A stretch of 64,000 bases of DNA from an uncultured Prevotella sp. (GTDB taxonomy: Bacteria; Bacteroidota; Bacteroidia; Bacteroidales; Bacteroidaceae), in contig CALUGQ010000003.1 in the NCBI GenBank assembly GCA_944320235.1, forward strand, positions 1 to 64,000, given 5' to 3'. The position numbers were made by a program, and so were the translations under genes. Positions within the stretch are counted from its first letter, which is position 1. Each line of letters starts with the position of its first letter. Shown piece by piece: positions 9,359-16,977 of the stretch. A model generated the notes under the pieces. It had not been told where the DNA came from, did no database searches, and was given only the letters and a program-made list of their open reading frames with translations.

Positions 9359-9540
9359 AAATTAAAAATTAAAAGAATATGCGGCGGGGCAGGCCGGAGG
9401 GAAGCCCAGCTCTCCCAGTTCTCCCAGAACTCCCAGAACTCTCAGCTCTCCCAGAACTCCCAGTTCTCCCAGAACTCTCAGCTCTCCCAGAACTCCCAGA
9501 ACTCCCAGTTCTCCCAAAGCCCCCTGCCCTCCCACCATCC
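9345..9540 (+). repeat. Composite intergenic element: AT-rich tract plus 9-bp tandem repeat
   Basis: An AT-rich tract of TTAAAAA-type units (about 9345-9378), starting inside the last codons of the upstream gene, ends in GAATATG. A GC-rich middle (9379-9407) leads into a tandem array of about 11 units of 9 bases, mostly CTCCCAGAA, CTCCCAGTT or CTCTCAGCT (about 9410-9520). From the ATG at 9379 the frame stays open through the array into the OPT gene, encoding LPELPxLPEL-type repeats. Similar elements occur at 37403, 43425, 62076 and 62735. Confidence 0.8.
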
Positions 9541-9570
9541 CCATCAAGCGAAAAACCAATCATCTACCCA

Positions 9571-11562
9571 ATGGAAAATAAAGAAAACGAAAGACTGCAG
9601 CTGCCCGAGAACGCCTTCCGGGAGCTGAAAGACGGCGAGAAGTACGAGCCGGTGATGAGCCCTGAGGGGCAGCATCCCGAGGTCAACGCCTGGTCGGTGA
9701 CATGGGGCGTGCTCATGGCCATGCTCTTCTCCGCCGCTGCCGCCTACCTCGGACTGAAGGTGGGCCAGGTGTTCGAGGCCGCCATACCGATAGCAATCAT
9801 AGCCGTAGGCGTGTCGACGGCTGCCAAGCGCAACCGCGCCCTGGGCGAGAACGTCATCATACAGAGCATCGGCGCCTGCTCGGGCGCGGTGGTATCGGGC
9901 GCCATCTTCACCCTGCCCGCCATCTACATCCTGCAGGCCAAGTACCCGGAGCTGAGCGCGTCGTTCCTCAAGATATTCATAGCCTCGCTGCTCGGAGGCA
10001 TCATAGGCATACTGTTCCTCATCCCCTTCCGCAAGTACTTCGTCAGCGACATGCACGGCAAGTACCCCTTCCCCGAGGCCACGGCCACCACGCAGGTGCT
10101 CGTGAGCGGCGCCAAGGGAGGCAACCAGGCCAAGCCCCTGCTGCTGGCAGGGCTGGTAGGAGGGCTTTACGACTTCGCCGTGGCCACCTTCGGCCTGTGG
10201 AACGAGAACTTCACCACGCGCGTGGTGGCCGCCGGCGAGACGCTGGCCGAGCGGGCAAAGCTCGTGTTCAAGGTCAACACAGGGGCGGCAGTGCTCGGCC
10301 TGGGCTACATAGTGGGCCTGAAATATGCCCTCATCATCTGCCTCGGGTCGCTCGCCGTGTGGTGGCTCATAGTGCCGGGCATGGCACTGCTGTTCGGCGG
10401 CGACGTGCTCAACCAGTGGAACCCGTCGATAACCACGGCCGTGGGCGACATGAGCCCCGAGGATATATTCGCCAACTACGGCAAGAGCATCGGCATAGGC
10501 GGCATAGCCATGGCCGGCATCATAGGCATAATAAAGTCGTGGGGCATCATCAAGGGAGCCGTGACGCTGGCCGCGCGCGAGATGAAAGGCGGGCAGGCAA
10601 CCACAGGCAAGCAGCCGCGCACCGAGCGCGACCTGTCGTTCAAGGTGATAGCCATAGGCTCAGCAGCCACCATCCTGGCCATTTTCATCTTCTTCTGGGC
10701 AGGCGTGATGGACGGCAACCTGCTCTTCGCCCTCGTGGGCATAGTGCTCGTGGCCGTCATAGCCTTCCTCTTCACCACCGTGGCGGCCAACGCCATAGCC
10801 ATAGTGGGCAGCAACCCCGTGTCGGGGATGACGCTCATGACGCTCATCCTGGCCTCGGTGGTGATGGTGGCCGTGGGCCTCAAGGGCACGGCGGGCATGC
10901 TTGCGGCCCTCATCATGGGCGGCGTGGTCTGCACGGCGCTGGCCATGTCGGGCTCGTTCATCACCGACCTGAAGATAGGCTACTGGCTCGGCAGCACGCC
11001 CAGGAAGCAGGAGTCGTGGAAGTTCCTCGGCACATTGGTGTCGGCAGCTACCGTGGGCGGCGTGATGATGCTGCTCAACGAGACCTACGGGTTCACCACC
11101 GGGCAGCTCGCCGCGCCCCAGGCCAACGCCATGGCCGCCGTCATCGACCCGCTCATGAGCGGCGTGGGCGCGCCCTGGCTGCTCTACGGCATCGGCGCGC
11201 TCATAGCCATCGTGCTCACGCTATGCGGCGTGCCGGCCCTGGCCTTCGCCCTCGGAATGTTCATACCCCTTGAGCTTAACATACCGCTGCTGGTGGGCGG
11301 AGCGCTCAACTGGTACGTGACCACGCGCTCAACCGACAAGAAACTCAACGCTGAGCGGGGCGAGAAGGGCAACCTCATAGCCTCGGGCTTCATCGCCGGC
11401 GGCGCGCTCATGGGCGTGGTGAGCGCCCTGCTGCGCTTCTGCGGCGTGAGCTTCGACTACTCGGCCTGGTGGGCCAACCCGCTCTCGGAGGTGTGCGCAC
11501 TGGCCGCCTACGCGCTGCTCATAACTTACTTCATACGCGCCACGAGGGTGAAGCGCGCCTGA
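9571..11562 (+). CDS. OPT family oligopeptide transporter
   Basis: Inner-membrane oligopeptide transporter of the OPT family, 663 aa from MENKENE. It has a hydrophilic N-terminus (about 45 aa), then roughly 14-16 hydrophobic segments with the Gly/Ala-rich helices typical of bacterial OPT proteins, for example GVLMAMLFSAAAAYLGLKVG near the start and the conserved DMHGKYPFPEATAT loop. It probably imports peptides with protons. The start at 9571 leaves a normal N-terminus; a longer in-frame version from 9379 would prepend 64 residues of low-complexity Leu-Pro repeats and is less likely. GH28 follows after 52 bases, possibly co-transcribed. Confidence 0.9.
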   Translation: MENKENERLQLPENAFRELKDGEKYEPVMSPEGQHPEVNAWSVTWGVLMAMLFSAAAAYLGLKVGQVFEAAIPIAIIAVGVSTAAKRNRALGENVIIQSIGACSGAVVSGAIFTLPAIYILQAKYPELSASFLKIFIASLLGGIIGILFLIPFRKYFVSDMHGKYPFPEATATTQVLVSGAKGGNQAKPLLLAGLVGGLYDFAVATFGLWNENFTTRVVAAGETLAERAKLVFKVNTGAAVLGLGYIVGLKYALIICLGSLAVWWLIVPGMALLFGGDVLNQWNPSITTAVGDMSPEDIFANYGKSIGIGGIAMAGIIGIIKSWGIIKGAVTLAAREMKGGQATTGKQPRTERDLSFKVIAIGSAATILAIFIFFWAGVMDGNLLFALVGIVLVAVIAFLFTTVAANAIAIVGSNPVSGMTLMTLILASVVMVAVGLKGTAGMLAALIMGGVVCTALAMSGSFITDLKIGYWLGSTPRKQESWKFLGTLVSAATVGGVMMLLNETYGFTTGQLAAPQANAMAAVIDPLMSGVGAPWLLYGIGALIAIVLTLCGVPALAFALGMFIPLELNIPLLVGGALNWYVTTRSTDKKLNAERGEKGNLIASGFIAGGALMGVVSALLRFCGVSFDYSAWWANPLSEVCALAAYALLITYFIRATRVKRA

Positions 11563-11614
11563 CGGGAAGGCGCGCAGCCCGCACAAACAGATACAACAAC
11601 CACAACCGACCGCT

Positions 11615-12949
11615 ATGAGACTGACACTGGCAACCATGCTCTGCTGCCTCGCCCTACAGGGCGCGGCGGCCAGGGACTTCAACATACTCGACTACGGAGC
11701 CGCCGCCGACACGGCGCGCCTCTCCACCGACGCGCTGCAGAGGGCCATCGACGACTGCTCGGCAGCCGGAGGGGGCCGCGTGGTGGTGCCGACGGGCGCG
11801 TACAAGACCGGCACGATAGTGCTCAAGAGCAACGTGAACCTGCACCTCGAGCACGGGGCCACGCTCTACGGCAGCCGCGACCTGGCTGACTACCGCCGCC
11901 TGAAGCCGGGCTACCTCTCGCTGCGCACGCAGACCGAGACCATACAGCTGATATATGCCGACGGCGCAGAGAACGTGGTGATAGACGGCCACGGCACCAT
12001 CGACGGGCGCGGAGGCTCGTTCAAGAAGCTCTCGTGGAACGACGAGGGCATCACCCGCCCCCACCTGCTGCGCTTCATCGCCTGCAGCGACGTCACCGTA
12101 AAGGACATAACGCTGCGCAACAGCGGCTGCTGGATGCAGCACTACCTGGCCTGCGACCGGCTGAGGATAAGCGACATAAAGGTGTTCAACCGCAACAATT
12201 ACAACAACGACGCGCTCGACCTGGACGGCTGCCACGACGTGGTGGTGAGCGGGATGATAGCCGACAGCGACGACGACGCCATAACGCTGAAGAGCACCTC
12301 GCCCCGCCTGTGCCAGGACATAGTGATAACGGGCTGCGTGGTGAGCAGCCACTGCAACGCCATAAAGCTCGGCACGGAGACCAACGGCGGCTTCCGCAAC
12401 ATCAGCATCAGCGGCATCGTGGTGAAGCCCTCGGCCGACCAGTCCACGCAATACTTCGGCCGGCCGCGCGGCATCTCCGCCATCTCGGTCGAGATGGTTG
12501 ACGGAGGGGTGCTCGAAAACGTCTCAATAAGCGACATCGTGGTAGAAGGCACCGAGTCGCCCATATTCGTGCGCCTGGCCAACCGCGCCCGCGGGTACTA
12601 CGAGGGGCAGCGCATAGACAGCGTGGGCAGCCTGCGCGACGTGTACATAAGCAACGTGCGCGTGCGCGGCGCCGGCCCCACGGGCTGCTCCGTGACCGGG
12701 CTGCCGGGCCACCCCGTGCAAAACGTCAAGCTGAGCGACATCACCATAGAGCACGCCGGGGGCTGCCGCGAGGTGCCGCCCACGCCCGACGAGAAGCCGG
12801 CCGAGTACCCCGAGGCCACCATGTGGGGCCTGCTGCCGGCCAAGGGCTTCTTCATACGCCATGCGCGAGGGGTGGAGCTTGACAACGTGACGGTGCGCAC
12901 CACCGCGCCCGACGCACGCCCGAAGGTGGTGAGGATAGACGCCCGCTGA
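11615..12949 (+). CDS. Glycoside hydrolase family 28 (polygalacturonase-like)
   Basis: Secreted right-handed beta-helix enzyme that hydrolyses pectic galacturonans, 444 aa. The signal peptide covers about residues 1-20. Catalytic Asp motifs are visible as NNDALDLDGC and DSDDDAITLKS, and the substrate-binding segment as CNAIKLGTETNGGF. The canonical GHG motif is replaced by SHC, so substrate detail is uncertain; rhamnogalacturonan or exo-acting relatives are possible. It lies 52 bases after the OPT gene and is closed by a hairpin at 12995. Together with the PL1 gene downstream it suggests pectin use. Confidence 0.88.
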   Translation: MRLTLATMLCCLALQGAAARDFNILDYGAAADTARLSTDALQRAIDDCSAAGGGRVVVPTGAYKTGTIVLKSNVNLHLEHGATLYGSRDLADYRRLKPGYLSLRTQTETIQLIYADGAENVVIDGHGTIDGRGGSFKKLSWNDEGITRPHLLRFIACSDVTVKDITLRNSGCWMQHYLACDRLRISDIKVFNRNNYNNDALDLDGCHDVVVSGMIADSDDDAITLKSTSPRLCQDIVITGCVVSSHCNAIKLGTETNGGFRNISISGIVVKPSADQSTQYFGRPRGISAISVEMVDGGVLENVSISDIVVEGTESPIFVRLANRARGYYEGQRIDSVGSLRDVYISNVRVRGAGPTGCSVTGLPGHPVQNVKLSDITIEHAGGCREVPPTPDEKPAEYPEATMWGLLPAKGFFIRHARGVELDNVTVRTTAPDARPKVVRIDAR

Positions 12950-12994
12950 CGCGGCGCGCCCTGCCTGCAAACATCCCCGCACAACTTGCCAACC

Positions 12995-13035
12995 CGCCCC
13001 GTGGCTGCACGCCATTGACGTGCAGCCACGGGGCG
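12995..13035 (+). terminator. Hairpin terminator after GH28
   Basis: A perfect 16-bp stem (12995-13010 with 13020-13035) and 9-base loop, followed by AAGTATTTTATCTTT, an AT-rich but interrupted tail. It lies 46 bases after the GH28 stop. Confidence 0.8.
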
Positions 13036-13084
13036 AAGTATTTTATCTTTACGAGTCGGGCAGCCGGCCCAGCATCGCCGCGCA

Positions 13085-13195
13085 AGACTGCCCGTTCCGG
13101 CGCACGGAACAGGCCGCCCTGCAGCCCGGGACGGCCCGTTTCGGGCGGCGATGCGGCCCGCCTGCGCAATGGCCTGGGCTGCAACCACTTGCGCC
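13085..13195 (+). repeat. 22-bp phased dyad array, copy 2
   Basis: Units centred at 13091, 13113, 13135 and 13157, each exactly 22 bases apart, with the best match ACGGCCCGTTT at 13135. The GCAAT...TTGC hairpin begins at 13166, nine bases after the last centre. The copy lies in the long gap 12950-14071, which has no convincing gene; long open frames there are GC-rich artefacts. Confidence 0.72.
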
Positions 13196-13493
13196 GCCGG
13201 CCCGCACGGGCGGCATGGAGGAAGTTTTCCTTACAAAACGGGGGCCGCGCGGGCAGCCGCACGGAGGCGGCCCGCCTGCCTGGTACCGCCACAAGGGGCA
13301 TGGCCGCCGCCACCTCGCCACAGAGCCTGCCGCAGGCCCGACAGCGCCGCGCGCCGATGGCGGCAGCCACCACAAGCAGGGCAGGCGGGCGGGCGGCGTG
13401 AAAAATCGTACCGAATGGCGTGGACAAGACGACAAACAGACGCATTTACACCCCGAAAAGACTATTTTCCACCCCAAGACATCAGTTTTTCAC

Positions 13494-13501
13494 TACTTTT
13501 G
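13494..13501 (+). promoter_or_regulatory. -7 box of the candidate ncRNA
   Basis: TACTTTTG followed by C matches TAnnTTTG, with TTTTT just upstream but no clear TTTG at -33. Transcription would start near 13507. Confidence 0.5.
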
Positions 13502-13506
13502 CGTGG

Positions 13507-13788
13507 TCAGAAAGAGAAAACAAATTACTTGACTAAATATATTCATTGACTACCTGAGAACTTCGCAGTGAGACAGATTCTCATCAGGCTCGCGCCGGCA
13601 ACGGCAACGTTGCCGGCGCAAGCCGAAAGGACAAAGCCGCAAGGCAGCAAGGAGACAGACAACGCGACAAGCCGCAACGTGGCGGCAGAGAGCGTACAAC
13701 GCACAAAGGAATGAAGTGCAATTAGGTTAAATAAAATTTTTCATGTTAAGGGTGCGCCTGATGTGAATCACGCGCACCCATTCTTTTT
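13507..13788 (+). ncRNA. Candidate structured non-coding RNA, about 280 nt
   Basis: The region lies between a promoter-like box (13494) and an intrinsic terminator (8-bp stem GGGTGCGC at 13750-13757 with 13772-13779, then a T-rich tail to 13788). Its 5' part is strikingly AT-rich for this genome. Inside, a perfect 12-bp stem at 13592-13603/13608-13619 is capped by a GCAA (GNRA) tetraloop; TGAGAA (13555-13560) can pair with TTCTCA (13578-13583); smaller GC hairpins follow. No reading frame resembles a protein. It lacks the signature sequences I would expect of RNase P RNA, tmRNA or SRP RNA. Published Bacteroidales RNA motifs with this promoter/terminator layout (for example Bacteroidales-1) are possible matches, but I could not compare. 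Confidence 0.6.
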
Positions 13789-13885
13789 GCCAAGCCCGCC
13801 GCGCGCAAGGCCCCGCCCGCAGCGCAACGTGGCGGCCCCGGACGATTATCATGCGCCTGCGCTTGGATATTCGGAATATATGAAG

Positions 13886-13959
13886 TATCTTTGCAGAAGA
13901 TAAGCTACACTCGGCAATTTGTGAGCAAGCTCACATTGCCCTCGTTTGCATTATCTTTG
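13886..13959 (+). promoter_or_regulatory. Paired promoter boxes around an imperfect inverted repeat
   Basis: Two TATCTTTG boxes (13886-13893 and 13952-13959) flank an inverted repeat: GGCAAT-TT-GTGAGC (13913-13926) against GCTCACATTGCC (13929-13940), with a two-base bulge. The first box also sits in a small dyad with AGATA like that at 5048. The downstream box is about 110 bases before the PL1 start and is its most likely promoter; the inverted repeat is a candidate operator or RNA leader hairpin. Confidence 0.55.
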
Positions 13960-14071
13960 CAAAAGGCAAGCCGCGCCCCGGGGAAACGAGGGGGAAGCAC
14001 CCCATCCCCGCCCGCGCGCCACCCTTGCTCGACATGACCGACAAACCTTACAACAACCAAAAACCTACCCG

Positions 14072-16777
14072 ATGATGAACAAACTCACGTTAGCCTGCGC
14101 CGCCCTGGCCTGCGCCATGGCAGCCTCGGCGCAGAAGATAGACTTCAACAACACCACCTCGTGGGCCGAGGACAGGCTCACCGAGACGGGCTACTCGCCC
14201 TGGGCCATAGGCCAGGGCACGTCGTTCACCGCCACCTTCGACGGCGTCACCGTCACCGTGGCGCTGCCAGCCGGCGCCACGGGGCAGGTGATAAAGGGCA
14301 ACTGGTGGAAGCAGGGCGTGCAGTCACACTCCAAGCTCGTGGGCGACGGCATCGCCGTCTACGCCCTCGACGCCGACGGCAACACCCCGCAGATACAAGA
14401 GGGCAGCGTGGCCATGACCGTGACGCTGAGCGGCCTCAGCGCAGGCGAGCACTCGCTGCTGGCCTACCACAACAACACCGACGGCTACGCCGCGCCGCCC
14501 ATCGACGTGACCGTGGGCGGGGAGCAGGCCGCCACGGGCATACGCCAGACCAACCGCGCCCAGTCGCCCACGGAGAGCGGCCAGTCGTACATCACGTTCA
14601 CGGCCGCCGAGGGCCAGCCGGTGACCATAACATACCGCACCGCGCCCGAAGACGGCACCGACTACACGCTGGGCCAGATGACGACCACGCTCTTCATCAA
14701 CGCCCTCGTGCTCGACAGGCCCAACCCGCTGACCACCGCCGCCGACCCCACACCGGCCAACGGCGACACCCACGCCGCCACCACGGCATCGCCCGAGGAC
14801 GAGGCGCAGGGCCTCACGGGGGCAGTGGAACTGGCATGGACGGCTGCCGCCTCAGCCTCGCGCCACCATATTTACATAGGCACCGAGCCAGGCGCGCTCA
14901 GCGAGGTGGCCGTGACCACAGAGCCACGCCACACGATGGCGGAGGCCGACCCGTTCACGACGTACTACTGGCGGGTTGACGAGGAAGACGCCGAGGGCAA
15001 CATCCATCCGGGCGAAACGTGGTCGTTCCGCCCGCGCCGGCTGGCCTTCCCCGGGGCCGAGGGCTACGGCCGCTTCGCCATCGGCGGCCGGGGCGGCGAG
15101 GTATACCACGTGACGTCGCTCGCCGACGACCCCGCCAGCCCGCAGCCCGGCACGCTCCGCTACGGCATCACGCAGCTCAGCGGCCCGCGCACGATAGTAT
15201 TCGACGTGGCTGGAGTGATAACGCTGAAAGAGAGGCTCACCGTGCCAGACAAGTATGTAACCATAGCCGGGCAGACGGCACCCGGCCGCGGCATCATGCT
15301 CAGGGGCAAGGCGTTCGGCATGCATAGCGACGGCATCACCCGCTTCATCCGCATGCGCCTCGGCGGGGCCGACGACTGGGACGGCCACTCGCCCAACCCC
15401 AACACCAGCGACGGCCTGGGCATGGCTGGCAACGACCACTCCATCATGGACCACTGCTCCGTGAGCTGGACCATCGACGAGGCCTTCAGCTCACGCAACG
15501 CCAAGAACGTAACCCTGCAGCGCACGCTCATCTCCGAGGCGCTGAACAGGGCAGGCCACAAAAACTACGACAGCTACACCAACCACGGCTACGCCGCCAC
15601 CATAGGGGGCGACTGCGGCTCCTACCACCACAACCTAATGGCCCACTGCGAGGGGCGCAACTGGAGCATGGCAGGGGGCCTCGACGGCGACGGGGCCTAC
15701 GCCGGGCGCCACGACATGGTGAACAACGTGTGCTTCAACTGGGGCGGACGGGCCTGCGACGGAGGCACGCACGAGGGCCAGTTCGTAGGCAACTACTACA
15801 AGATGGGGCCAGCCACCACGCAAAAGACGCTGCTCAAGGCCGACCTCGAAGGCACGGGCAAGGGCTCGCAGAGCTACTACGTGAGCGGCAACATACGCGA
15901 GAACGCCGACGGAAGCCTCAGCGCCGACAAGCAGGGCGACACCTACCGCTACACCACGTCGGGCGGGCAGGTGGTAGACTGGGAGGTGTTCCGCAGCGAG
16001 CCTTTCTTCGAGTCGCACATCAGCATAGAGCCGGCCGGGCAGGCACTGCGCTCGGTGCTCTCAGACGTAGGGTGCAACCAGCCCGCCCCCGACAACCACG
16101 ACGAGCGCATGGTCAGCGAGACGCTCAGCGGCACCACGTCGACCGTGGGCAGCCGCACGGGCAAGAAGGGCCTCATAGACAAGGAGAGCGATGCCGAGGG
16201 ATTCGCCGGGCTCAACATCACCGAGGCTGCACGCCCCGAGGGATTCGACACTGACGGCGACGGCGTGCCCGACTGGTTCGAGCAACTTGCAGGCACAGAC
16301 AAGGCCACGCCCGACAACAACGCCGCGAGCAAGGCCAACCCAGCATACACCAACCTGGAGCACTACATCAACTGGCTTGCGCAGCCCCACTTCGTCATCA
16401 AGGCAGGCGAGCAGGCCGAGATAGACCTCAGGCCATGCTTCGCGGGCTTTCCCGAGGGAACGTTCAGCCTAGCCAGCCCCGACGGCGCGGCCACGGTAAG
16501 CAGCGGCGGGCAGCTGACAGCCGTCTCGCCAGACCCATGCCTCATGCCCGTGAGCGTGAAAGTGACCGACGAGGCCAGCCAGACCTCCATGCAGCGCACG
16601 CTCAACCTCGCCTTCACCGACCAGCTGCCTGAACTCGAAGTGAGCACAGGCATAAGCGAAGCACGCCCCGACAAGGCTGCCGGCAACACAGCCACATACA
16701 CCCTGCAGGGCATAAAAACTGACCGGGCAGGCCGGGGCATCTACATCAGTGGAGGCAGGAAGTACGTAAGGAAATAA
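14072..16777 (+). CDS. Multidomain PL1-family pectate lyase
   Basis: Secreted pectate lyase, 901 aa from MMNKLTL. Signal peptide about 1-20; an N-terminal beta-rich module (about 22-230, unassigned); a fibronectin-III-like segment (about 245-320, with TTYYWRVDEED); the parallel beta-helix lyase domain from about 325 (AFPGAEGYGRFAIGGRGGE, later DHCSVSWTIDEAFSSR and the basic segment ISEALNRAGHK); a calcium-binding DTDGDGVPDWFEQL stretch near 727; and a C-terminal tail LQGIKTDRAGRGIYISGG. That tail resembles the one on the PL9 gene at 30619. Cleaves polygalacturonate by beta-elimination. Regulation through the nearby paired promoters is likely. Confidence 0.9.
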   Translation: MMNKLTLACAALACAMAASAQKIDFNNTTSWAEDRLTETGYSPWAIGQGTSFTATFDGVTVTVALPAGATGQVIKGNWWKQGVQSHSKLVGDGIAVYALDADGNTPQIQEGSVAMTVTLSGLSAGEHSLLAYHNNTDGYAAPPIDVTVGGEQAATGIRQTNRAQSPTESGQSYITFTAAEGQPVTITYRTAPEDGTDYTLGQMTTTLFINALVLDRPNPLTTAADPTPANGDTHAATTASPEDEAQGLTGAVELAWTAAASASRHHIYIGTEPGALSEVAVTTEPRHTMAEADPFTTYYWRVDEEDAEGNIHPGETWSFRPRRLAFPGAEGYGRFAIGGRGGEVYHVTSLADDPASPQPGTLRYGITQLSGPRTIVFDVAGVITLKERLTVPDKYVTIAGQTAPGRGIMLRGKAFGMHSDGITRFIRMRLGGADDWDGHSPNPNTSDGLGMAGNDHSIMDHCSVSWTIDEAFSSRNAKNVTLQRTLISEALNRAGHKNYDSYTNHGYAATIGGDCGSYHHNLMAHCEGRNWSMAGGLDGDGAYAGRHDMVNNVCFNWGGRACDGGTHEGQFVGNYYKMGPATTQKTLLKADLEGTGKGSQSYYVSGNIRENADGSLSADKQGDTYRYTTSGGQVVDWEVFRSEPFFESHISIEPAGQALRSVLSDVGCNQPAPDNHDERMVSETLSGTTSTVGSRTGKKGLIDKESDAEGFAGLNITEAARPEGFDTDGDGVPDWFEQLAGTDKATPDNNAASKANPAYTNLEHYINWLAQPHFVIKAGEQAEIDLRPCFAGFPEGTFSLASPDGAATVSSGGQLTAVSPDPCLMPVSVKVTDEASQTSMQRTLNLAFTDQLPELEVSTGISEARPDKAAGNTATYTLQGIKTDRAGRGIYISGGRKYVRK

Positions 16778-16781
16778 GCCG

Positions 16782-16846
16782 CGGCAACGCCTCCGCCGCC
16801 CGTTTTTTGCCCCAAAACGCAAAAAAACGGGCGGCGGAGATTGCCG
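16782..16846 (+). terminator. Terminator of the PL1 gene
   Basis: Long interrupted hairpin: CTCCGCCGCCCGTTTTTT (16791-16808) pairs with its complement ending at 16839, and outer CGGCAA/TTGCCG arms extend it. The T-run lies inside the stem, so it can work in either direction. Confidence 0.75.
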
Positions 16847-16862
16847 TTAGGAGTAAAATATG

Positions 16863-16870
16863 TATATTTG
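16863..16870 (+). promoter_or_regulatory. -7 promoter box for the U32 peptidase gene
   Basis: TATATTTG followed by C; predicted leader of about 100 bases to the ATG at 16978. Confidence 0.6.
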
Positions 16871-16930
16871 CAGCCGGTTACACGCCCCTTGCACAGGGGA
16901 AACGCCAATTAATCGCCAATTAAAATGATG

Positions 16931-16960
16931 GCCCATCGTTGACCGACGGTGGGCATTTTT
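16931..16960 (+). promoter_or_regulatory. Candidate transcription attenuator in the U32 leader
   Basis: A 9-bp stem (16931-16939 with 16946-16954, one G-U pair), 6-base loop and five T residues at 16956-16960 form an intrinsic-terminator shape between the promoter at 16863 and the start codon at 16978. An upstream CCCC...GGGG stem (about 16884-16900) could take part in an alternative fold. Confidence 0.55.
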
Positions 16961-16977
16961 ATAACACGAAAAGACGC

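Noticed and set aside
9379..9570. LPELP-repeat peptide as a separate gene
   Set aside because: The frame runs into the OPT gene and is made of a 9-base tandem repeat; no sign of an independent product. Kept as an in-frame extension question in the findings.
12950..13500. Several 130-200-residue open frames in the long gap after GH28
   Set aside because: They overlap the hairpin and dyad array, occur in all frames and on both strands, and show no protein-like motifs.
13507..13788. RNase P RNA or tmRNA
   Set aside because: The conserved core sequences of RNase P RNA and the tRNA-like ends or tag frame of tmRNA are not seen.
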